Under the pieces are notes generated by a model. It ran no database searches, had not been told where the DNA came from, and was given only the letters and a program-made list of their open reading frames with translations. The position numbers and the translations under genes were made by a program. A stretch of 64,000 nt of DNA from Streptomyces sp. PCS3-D2. Lineage in GTDB: Bacteria > Actinomycetota > Actinomycetes > Streptomycetales > Streptomycetaceae. The stretch's first letter is position 1; every line of letters begins with the position of its first letter. Shown here piece by piece: positions 36,030 to 45,797 of this stretch. The DNA lies in contig NZ_CP097800.1 in assembly GCF_000612545.2 (NCBI RefSeq), positions 930,001 through 994,000 on the forward strand, in the 5' to 3' direction.

Positions 36030-36145
36030 TAAACAGGCGCGGGCCGTCGGGCCCGGCTTTCCCGGACCGTCGGGCCCGGGACGCACGCGTCTGTGGCGGA
36101 CCTCACGCCGCCGGGCGCCCTGCTGCGCACCGCACCGGCAGCCGG

Positions 36146-39100
36146 TCAGGCGCGGCGGAGGCGGAGCGTCAGGATCTGGAAGGGGCGCAGGCTCAGGGTG
36201 ACCGTGCCGTCCGGCGCCGGGGGCGAGACGGCCGTGCCCGCGAGGGGCCGTTCCAGCAGGTCGCTCTCGACCGCCTCCGCAATCGGGAAGCCCGCCGTCA
36301 GGGTGGCCGTGGCACGGCCGCCGCGGGATTCGTAGAGGCGGACGATCACGTCGCCGCCACGGTCCTCGGCGAGTTTGACCGCCTCGACCACCACCGCGTC
36401 CTCGTCGACCGCCAGCAGCGGGGCGACCGGTCCGGCGCCGTGCACGGTGCGCTCGGGCAGGTTCAGCGCGTGGCCCTCGCGGACCGCGTCCCCGATCCCC
36501 GCGCCGGGCGCGAGGGAGAACCGCAGGGTGTGGGCACCCTGGTCGGTCTCCGGGTCCGGATAGCGCGGGGCGCGCAGGAGGGAGAGCCGTACGGTGGTGG
36601 TCTGGCCGCCATCGGCCCGTACGTCCCGGGTCACGTCGTGCCCGTAGGTGGAGTCGTTGAGCAGGGCGACCCCCCAGCCGGGCTCCTCCGCATGGATCCA
36701 GCGGTGGGCGCAGATCTCGAACTTGGCCGCCTCCCATGAGGTGTTGGTGTGCGTGGCCCGGTACACGTGCCCGAACTGGGTCTCGGACGCGGTCCGGTCG
36801 GCCTTCACGTCCAGGGGGAAGGCCGCCTTCAGGAACGTCTCCGTCTCGTGCCAGTCGACGTCCGTGACGATGTCGACCGTCTTGGCGCCGGCCCGCAGGG
36901 TGATCCGCTGGACCACTCGGGACCGCCCGAAGGAGCGGGTCACCCGTACGGTCGCCGACCGCGGTCCGCTCTCGGCGACGTCCAGGCCGTCCAGCCCGAC
37001 GAGGTCGGTGACGTTGTTGCGGTAGAAGGCGTCGACGTCCCAGGCGTCCCACATGTTGGGGAAGTCGGGGTGGATCTGGAGCAGGTTCGCGGCAGCCCCC
37101 GGGGCGACGGTCTCGCGACGCGCCTCCAGGTCGTAGACGGAGACGATCAGGCCCCGGCCGTCCATCTCCACCAGCAGCCGGCCGTTGGCCAGGACGTGCC
37201 CGCCGCCGTGCCGCTCCTCCACGGTGACCGGTTCCGGCGGCTGCGGCGCCGGGTGGGCCGCCCCGCCCGCCGGAACACCGCGGCGGGCGTAGGGGGCGCA
37301 GTTGAAGACCAGTTCCTCGGCGCCCTCCCCCGCCAGCGCCCGCTGCGCGCCGAGGGTGATGCCCCGGAGCTCCTCGGCCACCCGAACGTACGTCTCGCGG
37401 GCCTCGCGGTGCACCCAGGCGATGGAGGAGCCCGGCAGGATGTCGTGGAACTGGTGGAGCAGCACCGTCTTCCAGATCCGCTCCAGGTCCTCGTACGGGT
37501 AGGCGTACCCGGCCACTCGTACGGCGGCGGTCGCCGCCCACAGCTCGGCCTCGCGCAGCAGGGATTCGCTGCGCCGGTTGCCCTGCTTGGTCTTGGCCTG
37601 GGAGGTGTAGGTGCCGCGGTGCAGCTCCAGGTAGAGCTCACCGGCCCAGACGGGTGCGTCCGCGTACTCGGCGCGGGCCTTCTCGAAGAAGACGTCCGGC
37701 CGTTCGATCTCGATGCGCGGGGAGCCTTCCAGGTCGCGCTGGCGCCGGGCGCGGGCGAGGTGCTCGCGGGTGGGGCCGCCACCGCCGTCGCCCCAGCCGA
37801 AGGGTGCCAGGGAGCGTGAACCCCGGCCCTTCTCACGGTAGTTGCGGGCGGCGTGGGCCATCTGGGCGCCGCCGAGATCGGAGTTGTAGGTGTCGACGGG
37901 CGGGAAGTGCGTGAAGACGCGGCTGCCGTCGATTCCCTCCCACCAGAAGGTGTGGTGGGGGAACCGGTTCACCTGCGACCAGCAGATCTTCTGGGTCAGG
38001 AACCACCGGGAGCCGGAGAGCTTGACGATCTGCGGCAGGGCGGCGGTGTAGCCGAAGGAGTCCGGCAACCAGACGTTGTGCGTGTCGATGCCGAACTCGT
38101 CGAGGAAGAACTTCTTGCCGTAGAGGAACTGGCGGGCCATCGCCTCGCCGCCGACCATATTGGTGTCGGACTCCACCCACATGCCGCCGACCGGCACGAA
38201 CTGCCCGTCCGCGACCTTCTTCTTGACCCGCTCGAACAGCTCGGGCCGGTGGGTCTTGATCCAGTCGAGCTGCTGCGCCTGCGACATCGCGAAGACGAAA
38301 CCGGGGTGTTCGTCCATGAGGTTGACCATGTTGGACGTGGTGCGGGCGACCTTGCGGACCGTCTCGCGCAGCGGCCACAGCCACGCGGAGTCGATGTGCG
38401 CATGGCCGACCGCGCTGATGCGGTGCGCGGAGGCGTGGGCGGGGGCGGCGAGGACTCCGGCCAGGCGGGCGCGGGCGGCGGCCGCGGTGCCGGGCACGTC
38501 GGTCAGGTCGACCGTGTCCAGGGCGTCTCCGAGAGCGTGCAGGATCGTGTGGCGGCGGGTGTCGTCGACGGACAGCTGCATCATCAACTCGTAGAGCACG
38601 TCCAGGTCCTGGACCAGTTCCCAGACCTCGGTCTCGAAGAGGGTGAGGTCCATCCGGGCGAGGCGGTAGAGGGGCCGGTCGTCACTGGTGCGCGCGTCCC
38701 CCTCGTAGGAGGGTCGGTGCTCGACGAGGACGGGGTTGGAGGCGGCCTCGACGTACCATTCGATCCGCTCGCCGCCCTCGGCGCGGTCAGCCACGCGCAC
38801 CCAGTCGTTGTACGGGTTGAGGGCCTTGATCTCGCTGCCGTCGGCCCGGTGGACCAGGCCCTCGCACTGGAAGCCGGGCATCATCCGGTCGAAGCCGAGG
38901 TCGAGGACGGCCTCCACGGTTCGGCCCGCCCAGCCGGCGGGGACGGTTCCGGTGACCTTGAACCAGGTGGTGCCCCAGGCCGGGCCCCACGCGTCGCCGG
39001 GCGCGCAGGGCTGGTAGGGCGCCGCCAGGCCCTCGGCGACGGGGACGGGCTCGCCCGGGGCGTCCCAGCGCTCGACGGTCAGCGGGAGCGAGCTGGAGTG

Positions 39101-39172
39101 GACGGCGGGCTTGATGCGCTCGTGGAGCACCCGGCGGAGGCGGTGTTCGGTGATGCCGCGGTCGTCATGCAT
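36146..39172 (-). CDS. GH38 alpha-mannosidase
   Basis: 1008-aa cytosolic (no signal peptide) glycoside hydrolase. An N-terminal beta domain (to about 245) precedes the catalytic barrel with the zinc ligands in AVGHAHIDSAWLWPLRETVR and the nucleophile Asp in NVWLPDSFGYTAALPQ; the middle helical bundle has LLHQFHDILPGSSIAWV, and a long C-terminal beta domain follows. It removes alpha-mannose from oligosaccharides brought in by the ABC importer encoded just upstream on the same strand. GGGAGCAG precedes ATG 39172. Fungal mannan or N-glycan fragments are likely sources. Confidence 0.94.
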   Translation of the reverse strand: MHDDRGITEHRLRRVLHERIKPAVHSSSLPLTVERWDAPGEPVPVAEGLAAPYQPCAPGDAWGPAWGTTWFKVTGTVPAGWAGRTVEAVLDLGFDRMMPGFQCEGLVHRADGSEIKALNPYNDWVRVADRAEGGERIEWYVEAASNPVLVEHRPSYEGDARTSDDRPLYRLARMDLTLFETEVWELVQDLDVLYELMMQLSVDDTRRHTILHALGDALDTVDLTDVPGTAAAARARLAGVLAAPAHASAHRISAVGHAHIDSAWLWPLRETVRKVARTTSNMVNLMDEHPGFVFAMSQAQQLDWIKTHRPELFERVKKKVADGQFVPVGGMWVESDTNMVGGEAMARQFLYGKKFFLDEFGIDTHNVWLPDSFGYTAALPQIVKLSGSRWFLTQKICWSQVNRFPHHTFWWEGIDGSRVFTHFPPVDTYNSDLGGAQMAHAARNYREKGRGSRSLAPFGWGDGGGGPTREHLARARRQRDLEGSPRIEIERPDVFFEKARAEYADAPVWAGELYLELHRGTYTSQAKTKQGNRRSESLLREAELWAATAAVRVAGYAYPYEDLERIWKTVLLHQFHDILPGSSIAWVHREARETYVRVAEELRGITLGAQRALAGEGAEELVFNCAPYARRGVPAGGAAHPAPQPPEPVTVEERHGGGHVLANGRLLVEMDGRGLIVSVYDLEARRETVAPGAAANLLQIHPDFPNMWDAWDVDAFYRNNVTDLVGLDGLDVAESGPRSATVRVTRSFGRSRVVQRITLRAGAKTVDIVTDVDWHETETFLKAAFPLDVKADRTASETQFGHVYRATHTNTSWEAAKFEICAHRWIHAEEPGWGVALLNDSTYGHDVTRDVRADGGQTTTVRLSLLRAPRYPDPETDQGAHTLRFSLAPGAGIGDAVREGHALNLPERTVHGAGPVAPLLAVDEDAVVVEAVKLAEDRGGDVIVRLYESRGGRATATLTAGFPIAEAVESDLLERPLAGTAVSPPAPDGTVTLSLRPFQILTLRLRRA

Positions 39173-39258
39173 GGCAGCTGCTCCCGGAGGTGGTGGTCGG
39201 TCGGTACGGGGGTCCGCAGTCGGTGCGTCGGGCCTGCTGGTTCGTCGGAGGGTCCGGT

Positions 39259-40101
39259 TCAGAGCTTGACGGCTCCCTCGCCCACGCCCTTGAAGAAGAA
39301 ACGCTGGAGGGCGAAGAAGAGGAGCACCATGGGAAGCAGCGCGGCCATCGCGCCGGCGGCGATGAGCCGCTGGTCGTTGACGGTGGTGGCGCCGGCCAGG
39401 GTCTTCAGGCCGAGCTGGAGGGTGTAGTGGTCGCTGTCGGTGAGGACCAGCAGGGGCCACAGGAAGTCGTCCCAGGCGCCCATGAAGCTGGTGATGCAGA
39501 CGACCGCCAGGGCTCCTCTGGCGGAGGGGACGAACACCCGGGTGAAGCGGGTCCACTCGCCCGCCCCGTCCAGCACGGCGGCCTCCTCGACCTCCCTGGG
39601 CACGGCGAGGAAGGCCGCCCGCATGATCATGATGTTGAGCACGGAGACCGCTCCGGGCAGCCAGACGCCCACGAGGGTGTCGATCAGGCCCATCTCGCGG
39701 ATCGTGAGGAACATCGAGATCATCACGGACTCGAAGGGGAACATCAGGGTCGCGACGAGGACGGTGAAGACGACCTCGCGGCCCTTCCAGCCGGCGCGGG
39801 AGAGGGCGTACCCGCCCATCGCGGCGAAGAGCATGTTCGAGGTGACCGCGAGGACCGCGACGACGAGGGTGTTGCCGACGTACTGCAGCAGGGGGAAGGA
39901 CTCCGCGACGCGGACGTAGTTGTCGAGGGTGGGCTGCGTGGGCAGCACGCCGTCGTACACGTTCTCGGTACGGCCGCGGATCGAGGTCAGGAACTGCCAG
40001 ACGATCGGGCCCAGCATGACCACGAGCACGAGCAGCAGGGTGCCGTAGCGGGCGGCCGGGCCGAGCCGGCGGCGGGCGCGGCCGGAGGATGCCGGGCTCA
40101 T
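39259..40101 (-). CDS. Carbohydrate ABC transporter permease (MalG-like)
   Basis: 280-aa membrane protein with six helices. The cytosolic coupling loop reads EEAAVLDGAGEWTRFTRVFV, the conserved EAA motif, and the C-terminus ends LFFALQRFFFKGVGEGAVKL as in MalG. The ATG overlaps the stop of the MalF-like gene (ATGA). No ATPase gene occurs in the operon; Streptomyces sugar importers commonly share one ATPase, MsiK, encoded elsewhere, and that is the likely motor. Confidence 0.93.
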   Translation of the reverse strand: MSPASSGRARRRLGPAARYGTLLLVLVVMLGPIVWQFLTSIRGRTENVYDGVLPTQPTLDNYVRVAESFPLLQYVGNTLVVAVLAVTSNMLFAAMGGYALSRAGWKGREVVFTVLVATLMFPFESVMISMFLTIREMGLIDTLVGVWLPGAVSVLNIMIMRAAFLAVPREVEEAAVLDGAGEWTRFTRVFVPSARGALAVVCITSFMGAWDDFLWPLLVLTDSDHYTLQLGLKTLAGATTVNDQRLIAAGAMAALLPMVLLFFALQRFFFKGVGEGAVKL

Positions 40102-41057
40102 CCCTCGTCCCCCTTCGTCAGACGGCGGCCCAGCAGACTGAAGACCAGGGTGAGGAGGAACAGCAGGATCGAGACGGCACTGGCGTAGCCGGTCTCGCCG
40201 GAGAAGCCGAGGCCCACCTGGCGGATGAGGAAGGGCAGGGTGCGGGCCCCGCCGCCGGGCCCTCCGCTCTCGCCGCCGAGGATGTAGATCTCGGTGAAGA
40301 CGCGCAGGGCGGAGATGGCGGAGAGGGTGCCGACCAGCAGCATCATCGGCTTCACCTGCGGGACGGTGATGCTGAAGAAGCGGCGGACGGGACCGGCGCC
40401 GTCGATCGCGGCGGCCTCGTGGAGGGAGGCGGGAACGTTCCCGAGGGCGGCCAGGTAGAAAACCATGTAGTAGCCGAGGCCCTTCCACACGGTCACCATC
40501 ATTGCGGAGAACAGCAGCATCGTGCTGTCCGTCAGGAACGGGACCGGCTCGGAGACCAGGCGGAGCCGCTGGAAGACGGTGTTGACGAGGCCGTCGCTGC
40601 GCAGGACCCACTGCCACATCAGCCCGACGACCACGGCGGAGGCGATCACCGGGGTGTAGAAGGCGGAGCGGAAGAAGCCGATCCCGGGGATCCGGGCCTC
40701 GACGAGTACGGCGAGGGCCAGCGGCAGGACGACCAGGCAGGGCACGACCACCAGGAGGTAGAGGACGCTGTTGCCGGTCGCCACCCAGAAGTCGGGGTCG
40801 GCGAGGGCCCGCCGGTAGTTGTCGAGGCCGACGAAACCGCCACCGCGCAGGATCCGGGCATCGGTGAAGGAGAGGACGACGGTGTTGACGAACGGCCAGA
40901 GGCTGAACAGCAGCACCATCGCCAGACCGGGCGCGAGGAAGAGGTACGGGGTCCACCGGCTGCGGTGCGGCAGACCGGTGTCGGCCTCCGTGGACCGCAG
41001 CGGTGCTCGGCCGCGGCGCGGGTCCGCCTCGGGCGGGCGGGTACCGACGGACGTCAC
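40098..41057 (-). CDS. Carbohydrate ABC transporter permease (MalF-like)
   Basis: 319-aa membrane permease. First helix PYLFLAPGLAMVLLFSLWPF, then FTDARILRGGGFVGLDNYRR, the typical MalF periplasmic segment, and EAA loop HEAAAIDGAGPVRRFFSITV. GTG 41057 overlaps the binding-protein stop (GTGA). It forms the translocation pore with the MalG-like subunit for a mannose-containing oligosaccharide, as judged from the GH38 gene downstream. Confidence 0.93.
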   Translation of the reverse strand: MTSVGTRPPEADPRRGRAPLRSTEADTGLPHRSRWTPYLFLAPGLAMVLLFSLWPFVNTVVLSFTDARILRGGGFVGLDNYRRALADPDFWVATGNSVLYLLVVVPCLVVLPLALAVLVEARIPGIGFFRSAFYTPVIASAVVVGLMWQWVLRSDGLVNTVFQRLRLVSEPVPFLTDSTMLLFSAMMVTVWKGLGYYMVFYLAALGNVPASLHEAAAIDGAGPVRRFFSITVPQVKPMMLLVGTLSAISALRVFTEIYILGGESGGPGGGARTLPFLIRQVGLGFSGETGYASAVSILLFLLTLVFSLLGRRLTKGDEG

Positions 41058-42391
41058 GTGCGGGCCGCGTCCGCGTCCACGAGGAGCCGATTCGCCGCGT
41101 CCTCCGCCTTCTTCACCGCCGTCCGGGCGTCCTGCTCGCCCAGGATCGCCTTCTGCACCTCCCGTACGACGGCGTCCCCGACCTGGTTGGTCCACTGGAC
41201 CGGGGTGTTGGCGTCGAGGGCGGCGGTCCTCAGCTGCTCGGCTCCGACCGCGCGGGCGACGGTCTCGGCGTCGTCGCCGTCACCCCGGTCGGAGAAGAAC
41301 GGGTCCGCGAGGCCCTGGGCGTTGGAGGGGTAGATGGTGGCCCTCCTGGAGAACTCCACCTGGTTGGGTCCATTGGTCACCCATTTCGCGAACTCGGCCG
41401 CCGCGTCGGGGTGCTCGGTGTCCTTTCTGATGCCGAGCGACTGGGCGTAGATGCCGATGTGGCCGAGCCGACCGGTGATGGCTCCGGCGACGTGCGTCTT
41501 GGCGTAGACCTGCGGGGCGTTCTGCTTGATGTCCTTGACGAATCCCGGAGAACCCGGGCCGAAGACGAGTTTGCCGCTGCCGTAGAGCTGGTTGATGTCG
41601 TCGGACGTCAGCAGCGACTCCCTGGGCATCGCGCCTTTGGCGTAGAGGTCCTTCATCCGCTCCACCCATTCGACGGCCTTGCCGGTGTCGAAGGTGAACC
41701 GGTCCTTCCGGGGGCTGAGCAGAGGGACGCCCATCTTCTGCCAGTCGCCGGGCAGCCGCCCCTTGGGATCGGCCATGAAGGCCGAGTAGCGGCCCGCGGA
41801 CCGGGCGGCGATCTGTTCGGCGTAGTCGAAGAACTGCTCCACGCTGGTCGGCGGTGCGGCCGGGTCCAGGCCGGAACGCTCGAAGAGCTCCCGGTTGTAG
41901 GTGAGGATCTCCGGAGTGACGTACCAGGGGTAGGCGTAGACGCTGTCGCCCTTTCCGGGCAGCTTGAACTGCTCCCAGGCGCCCGGTACGTACTCCCGGG
42001 CCGAGTCCCCGTCGAGCTTGGCGACGTCGGCGAGCAGGCCCCGGTCGCCAAGGAGCTGGAAGGAGTCGGTGGACAGGTTGATCACGTCCGGAAGGGCGCC
42101 GGCCTGGGCGTCGGCGACGAGCTTCTCGTTGTAGCCGTCGCCCGGCACGTCCTCCCACGTGACCTGGACGCCGGGATGCTCCTTCTCGAAGGCGTCGATA
42201 ACGGCCTGTACGTAGCCGGTGAAGGCGGGCTTCAGCTGGAGGGTCCGGAAGGTGATCTCACCGGCGACCCGGCCCGTTCTCTGCGCCTCCTTGCCGTTCC
42301 CGGCGCCGCCGAGACCGCACGCGCCGGTCGAGAGGAGGGCGCCGGCCACCAGTGCGGCCACAGCCGCACGGGTCGGATTCGAACGGGTCAT
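41054..42391 (-). CDS. Sugar ABC transporter substrate-binding lipoprotein
   Basis: 445-aa surface lipoprotein, first gene of the operon. Signal and lipobox VAALVAGALLSTGAC; then a cluster B extracellular solute-binding fold with EITFRTLQLKPAFTGYVQAV, FEKEHPGVQVTWEDVPGDGY, AQAGALPDVINLSTD and SAFMADPKGRLPGDWQKMG. It would capture a mannoside outside the cell for the two permeases. AAGGCGGCG lies before ATG 42391. A clear palindrome about 180 bp upstream may control the operon. Confidence 0.93.
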   Translation of the reverse strand: MTRSNPTRAAVAALVAGALLSTGACGLGGAGNGKEAQRTGRVAGEITFRTLQLKPAFTGYVQAVIDAFEKEHPGVQVTWEDVPGDGYNEKLVADAQAGALPDVINLSTDSFQLLGDRGLLADVAKLDGDSAREYVPGAWEQFKLPGKGDSVYAYPWYVTPEILTYNRELFERSGLDPAAPPTSVEQFFDYAEQIAARSAGRYSAFMADPKGRLPGDWQKMGVPLLSPRKDRFTFDTGKAVEWVERMKDLYAKGAMPRESLLTSDDINQLYGSGKLVFGPGSPGFVKDIKQNAPQVYAKTHVAGAITGRLGHIGIYAQSLGIRKDTEHPDAAAEFAKWVTNGPNQVEFSRRATIYPSNAQGLADPFFSDRGDGDDAETVARAVGAEQLRTAALDANTPVQWTNQVGDAVVREVQKAILGEQDARTAVKKAEDAANRLLVDADAART

Positions 42392-42711
42392 CGTCGCCGC
42401 CTTCGCAGAAGTCCGGCCGCGTCGCCGGAGGCGGTGCCCACCGTCGCGGGAAAGGAAGTCCTCGTCAACGAGGCCCGGTCGGCGCTGGCCGAGGACGACG
42501 GGTACCGTATCCCGCTGCGTGGCGGAGGGAGCGCGGGCCTACCGCATTTCCATACCCCCGAACTGCACTGATGCGCTTCAGCGCACGGCCCGCCGATGCC
42601 GGTGCCGGTTCGAGCTGGGGGCACCGCGGACGCCCGTGTTGACTCTATGTCGCCCCTCTCCTCCCGGCGCGCACTCACCCGCCTCGCCCCGCACCCCCGG
42701 TCCGCACGGCG
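42392..42711. other. Control region of the mannoside operon
   Basis: 320 bp without a gene. It contains CTCGT-CA-ACGAG (about 42456-42467), the operator candidate at 42572-42585, and on the minus strand a GTATGGAAAT that could be a -10 downstream of that operator. Confidence 0.5.
42572..42585. promoter_or_regulatory. LacI/ROK-type operator candidate for the mannoside operon
   Basis: TGCGCT-TC-AGCGCA, a perfect 6-2-6 palindrome, about 180 bp before the binding-protein start. On the minus strand it lies just upstream of a TATGGA (-10-like), so a bound repressor would cover the -35. The symmetry and a central pair fit LacI-family operators of Streptomyces sugar operons. Confidence 0.45.
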
Positions 42712-44100
42712 TTAGCCGAAGGCCGTCCTGGGGGCGCAGCGCATGCCGATGTAGCAGCAGGGGGTGCCGTCGACGAGGGCGGCGAAGACGACGGGCACCC
42801 AGCCCTCGCCGAAGGAGGGATCGGTGCCGGGTGCGGCGAAGACGGTCGCGCTGAGCGGGAAGAGGTCCATCTCCAGGGCCGGCGAGAAGTCCCGCATGCC
42901 GTCGGCGAACTCGTAGCGCAGGTGCGGGGTGCCGCCGGGGGCGAGGCCGACCGTGATGACGACGCCCTCGCGCCGGTAGGTGCCGAGCAGCGGGGTCATG
43001 TCGACGGCAGGCGGGTGCGCGGGCGGCATGAAGGGGGGCGGCATGCGGACCTCGGCGACGTCCGCGAGGAGTTCGCGCAGGAGGTCGGCGCACAGGCGGC
43101 GGCCCGCGGAGCCGTTGGTGAGCAGGACGACGACGACGTCGGCGCCGGGCACGACGCGCAGACAGGCGTACTGCCCGAGGGCGGCGCCGTCGTGACCGTA
43201 CCCGGGGACTCCGTTCCAGTCGTAGAGCGACCAGCCCAGCCCCCAGCCGTCCGCGCCGACCGTCCACCGGTCGGGGACGTCGACCTCCCACCGCTGCATC
43301 GCCGCGACGGCGCGGGCGCCCAGGACCTGGGTGCCGTCCGCGGTGGCGCCGCCGTCGAGGTGCATCTTGGCCAGGCGCAGCACGTCGGCGGCGCTCGCCA
43401 GGACACGCCCGTGCGGTCCGGCCGAGCGGGGCATCATGTCCCAGGCCGGCGCCGGTTCGGGCTCCGGCCCGTCGCCGGGAAGGTGACCCATCGCCGTGCG
43501 GAAGGCCAGGGCCTCCTCGGGCAGGGTCATGGTGTGGGTCAGGCCCAGGGGGGCGACGATCCGTTCCTTCAGGGCCTGGTCCCAGGTGCGTCCGGTGACC
43601 ACCTCGACGATGCGGCCGAGGATGCCGTAGCCGACGCTGCTGTAGGAGACGGCGCTGCCGGGCGGGCAGTCGAGTGCCACGTTCCGGGCGGCCCGCACGT
43701 ACAAGGCCAGGCAGTCGTCGCCGCGCCCGCTGTCGTAGGTGAAATCGCGGGTGAGGCCGGCGGTGTGGCTGAGGAGCCGGCGTACGGTGATCTCCTTGCC
43801 CGCCCCGGGGGCGGCGGCCGGGCTGAACTCCGGGAGGATGTCCGCGACGGGCGTGTCCAGGTCCAGCCGGCCGGCGTCGACGAGCTGCATGACCAGCGTC
43901 GCGGTGTAGATCTTGGCGATCGAGCCGAGCTGGAACACCGAGTCGGTGGTGGCCTCCACCCCTGTCCCGCGGTGCAGCAGGCCGCTCGCCAGCTCGTGGA
44001 TGCGGCCGTCGGCGAACACGGCCAGGGTGGCGCCGGGAACACGGTGGGCGGTGCGCAACGCGTCGAGGCGGCTCTGCCAGTGGGCAGGTGAGAACGTCAC
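42712..44100 (-). CDS. Beta-lactamase-fold serine hydrolase
   Basis: 462 aa. The catalytic S60-I-A-K63 (VFQLGSIAKIYTATLVMQLV) is intact; the YxN equivalent is YSS (PGSAVSYSSVGYGILGRIVE) and the third motif is HDG (GYGHDGAALGQY), a pattern of class C-like esterases and D-amino peptidases. The last 130 residues are a lipocalin-like beta domain found in related peptidases. No signal peptide, so it acts inside the cell. GTG 44100 has AAGGGTCC upstream; a GTG at 44136 is an alternative. It is divergent from the AraC-type regulator. Confidence 0.88.
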   Translation of the reverse strand: MTFSPAHWQSRLDALRTAHRVPGATLAVFADGRIHELASGLLHRGTGVEATTDSVFQLGSIAKIYTATLVMQLVDAGRLDLDTPVADILPEFSPAAAPGAGKEITVRRLLSHTAGLTRDFTYDSGRGDDCLALYVRAARNVALDCPPGSAVSYSSVGYGILGRIVEVVTGRTWDQALKERIVAPLGLTHTMTLPEEALAFRTAMGHLPGDGPEPEPAPAWDMMPRSAGPHGRVLASAADVLRLAKMHLDGGATADGTQVLGARAVAAMQRWEVDVPDRWTVGADGWGLGWSLYDWNGVPGYGHDGAALGQYACLRVVPGADVVVVLLTNGSAGRRLCADLLRELLADVAEVRMPPPFMPPAHPPAVDMTPLLGTYRREGVVITVGLAPGGTPHLRYEFADGMRDFSPALEMDLFPLSATVFAAPGTDPSFGEGWVPVVFAALVDGTPCCYIGMRCAPRTAFG

Positions 44101-44368
44101 GTCGGACCCTTCGACTCGGAGTCTGGTGGGGATCACGGCACGTGCGGGGCCGGGCGTCGATCCGCGTCCCCGTGATCGCCGCCACCGTAGGCAGGTCCCC
44201 CCGGCGCCCGTAAGGACCCGCGCGCGTCAGTGAGGGGACCCACGGCGCCACCTGGAAGCCGCGGTGGGGCGCCGGGGGCGCGTTTCAGGCCGGGCGGGGA
44301 GGCCGGAGCGCCGGGCTGCTGGTTCTGCACGGAGTTGCGCGGGCCCGACTGGTAGTGTCACCCGCCCT

Positions 44369-45427
44369 ATGCAGCCCACTCCCGCCCACGGCACCGTATC
44401 CGTACATCTCGCGAGGTTCATCGTCGACGCCCTGCGCCGGTCGGGCGGGGACATGGGCAGGTTCGCCCGGTTCCACGACCTCGGCCCCGAGGTGCTGGGC
44501 AACGACCTGGCCCGGGTCTCGACCCCGTCGGCGCTGGCCGTGTGGGAGGAGCTGACGCTCACCGAGCCGGGGATCGCGGTCGGCGCGCTGCTCACCGAAG
44601 AGGCACCGATCGGCACGTTCGGCCTGTGGGACTATCTGGTCACCAGCGGGCCCAGCCTGCGGGAGTCCCTGAAGCAGGTGGTGGAGTACAGCGCCGTCAT
44701 CGGCGACCCGGCCCACGAGAGGCTCCTCATCGAAGAGGACGGGTGCCGCTTCACCATCCGTCACGCGACGGGAAGCTGGGGGCCGGACGTGGTGGAGGCG
44801 ATCGACTGGTTCGCCCTGGCCATGTTCCTGACCCGGGCGCGGGCCGCCACCGGGCGGCCCCTCGTCCCGCTGCGCGTGTCCGTGTCGCACGGCGCGCCCG
44901 CCGGCCACCGCCGCCTGGCGGAGCTCTTCGGCACCGCCCGCATCGACTTCGGGGCGCCGTACAACTCCATCACCTTCCACGACGACGACGTGCGGGCGCC
45001 GTTGCCCAAGGCGCAACCGGGTCTGGACCGCCTCCTGGTGCAGCAGGCCCGGCTGACCCTGGCGGCCGCCCAGCCGGTCGTGCTCTGGCAGGACAGCTTC
45101 AGGATGGTTCTCGCCGGGGCCTTCCGGGAGGACACCGTGAGCCTTGAGCACGTGGCGGGCCGGCTGGCGATGAGCCCACGCACGCTGCAACGGCGTCTGC
45201 GGGAGCTCGGCACGACCTGGCGCGAGGAGGTCGAATCCGTGCGCGAGGAGCGGACCATGGAGCTGCTGCGGACCACCGATCTACCGCTTCAGGTGATCGC
45301 GGCCCGGGTCGGGTACAGCGACATGCGGGCGCTGCGCCGGGCGGTGCGGCGCTGGGACGGTCGGGCACCCCGTGACATCCGCAACGCGGCCCCCCTCACC
45401 GCGCCCGCCGCCCCGGGCGGCGCCTGA
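44369..45427 (+). CDS. AraC-family regulator with Arabinose_bd-type sensor domain
   Basis: 352 aa. The N-terminal 200 residues match the AraC-type arabinose-binding/OruR-like domain (VHLARFIVDALRRSGGDMGR, FGLWDYLVTSGPSLRESLKQ). The C-terminal AraC DNA-binding domain reads SLEHVAGRLAMSPRTLQRRL and LPLQVIAARVGYSDMRALRR. It is divergent from the serine hydrolase across about 270 bp and probably controls it. ATG 44369 follows GTCACCCGCCCT; TAGTGT 14 bases upstream could be a -10, so the message may be nearly leaderless. Confidence 0.9.
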   Translation: MQPTPAHGTVSVHLARFIVDALRRSGGDMGRFARFHDLGPEVLGNDLARVSTPSALAVWEELTLTEPGIAVGALLTEEAPIGTFGLWDYLVTSGPSLRESLKQVVEYSAVIGDPAHERLLIEEDGCRFTIRHATGSWGPDVVEAIDWFALAMFLTRARAATGRPLVPLRVSVSHGAPAGHRRLAELFGTARIDFGAPYNSITFHDDDVRAPLPKAQPGLDRLLVQQARLTLAAAQPVVLWQDSFRMVLAGAFREDTVSLEHVAGRLAMSPRTLQRRLRELGTTWREEVESVREERTMELLRTTDLPLQVIAARVGYSDMRALRRAVRRWDGRAPRDIRNAAPLTAPAAPGGA

Positions 45428-45431
45428 CCCG

Positions 45432-45797
45432 CTACTTCAGCGGGTACTTGGTCTTCTCCGCGAGCTTCCCGTCCTTGAAGCAGAAGCGGAGCACCGTCTC
45501 CTGGCCCGCCTCGGCGTCAGCGGTGGAGAGGTACCAGGCGCAGGTGCTGCCTTCGGGCTCGACCGGTCCGCCGTCCTTGAGGGCGCTCTTGACGAAGCTC
45601 TCGCCCGACGGGAGCTTCGCACGGACGTCGCCCTCCGCGTCACCGGTCTTCACACCCTCGTAGACCACGGGGTCGACCAGGCTCTTGTCGGCCACGTCGG
45701 CGATCTTCGCCACGCCGAAGACCACCGCGACGACGGCGCCGATACCCAGCACCAGCGCCACGCCGCAGCCGATCAGACAACCCTTGCGCTGAGCCAC
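45432..45797 (-). CDS. Small membrane-anchored protein, unknown function
   Basis: 121 aa. One N-terminal membrane helix (GCGVALVLGIGAVVAVVFGV) preceded by KGCLIGC, then a small extracytoplasmic domain with YEGVKTGDAEGDVRAKLPSG and CAWYLSTADAEAGQETVLRF, whose two Cys may pair. The pattern resembles small streptomycete membrane proteins with a SmpA/BamE-like two-strand fold, but I cannot assign a family. GGAGGAAC lies before the GTG. It converges on the AraC gene with a 4-bp gap. Confidence 0.75.
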   Translation of the reverse strand: MAQRKGCLIGCGVALVLGIGAVVAVVFGVAKIADVADKSLVDPVVYEGVKTGDAEGDVRAKLPSGESFVKSALKDGGPVEPEGSTCAWYLSTADAEAGQETVLRFCFKDGKLAEKTKYPLK

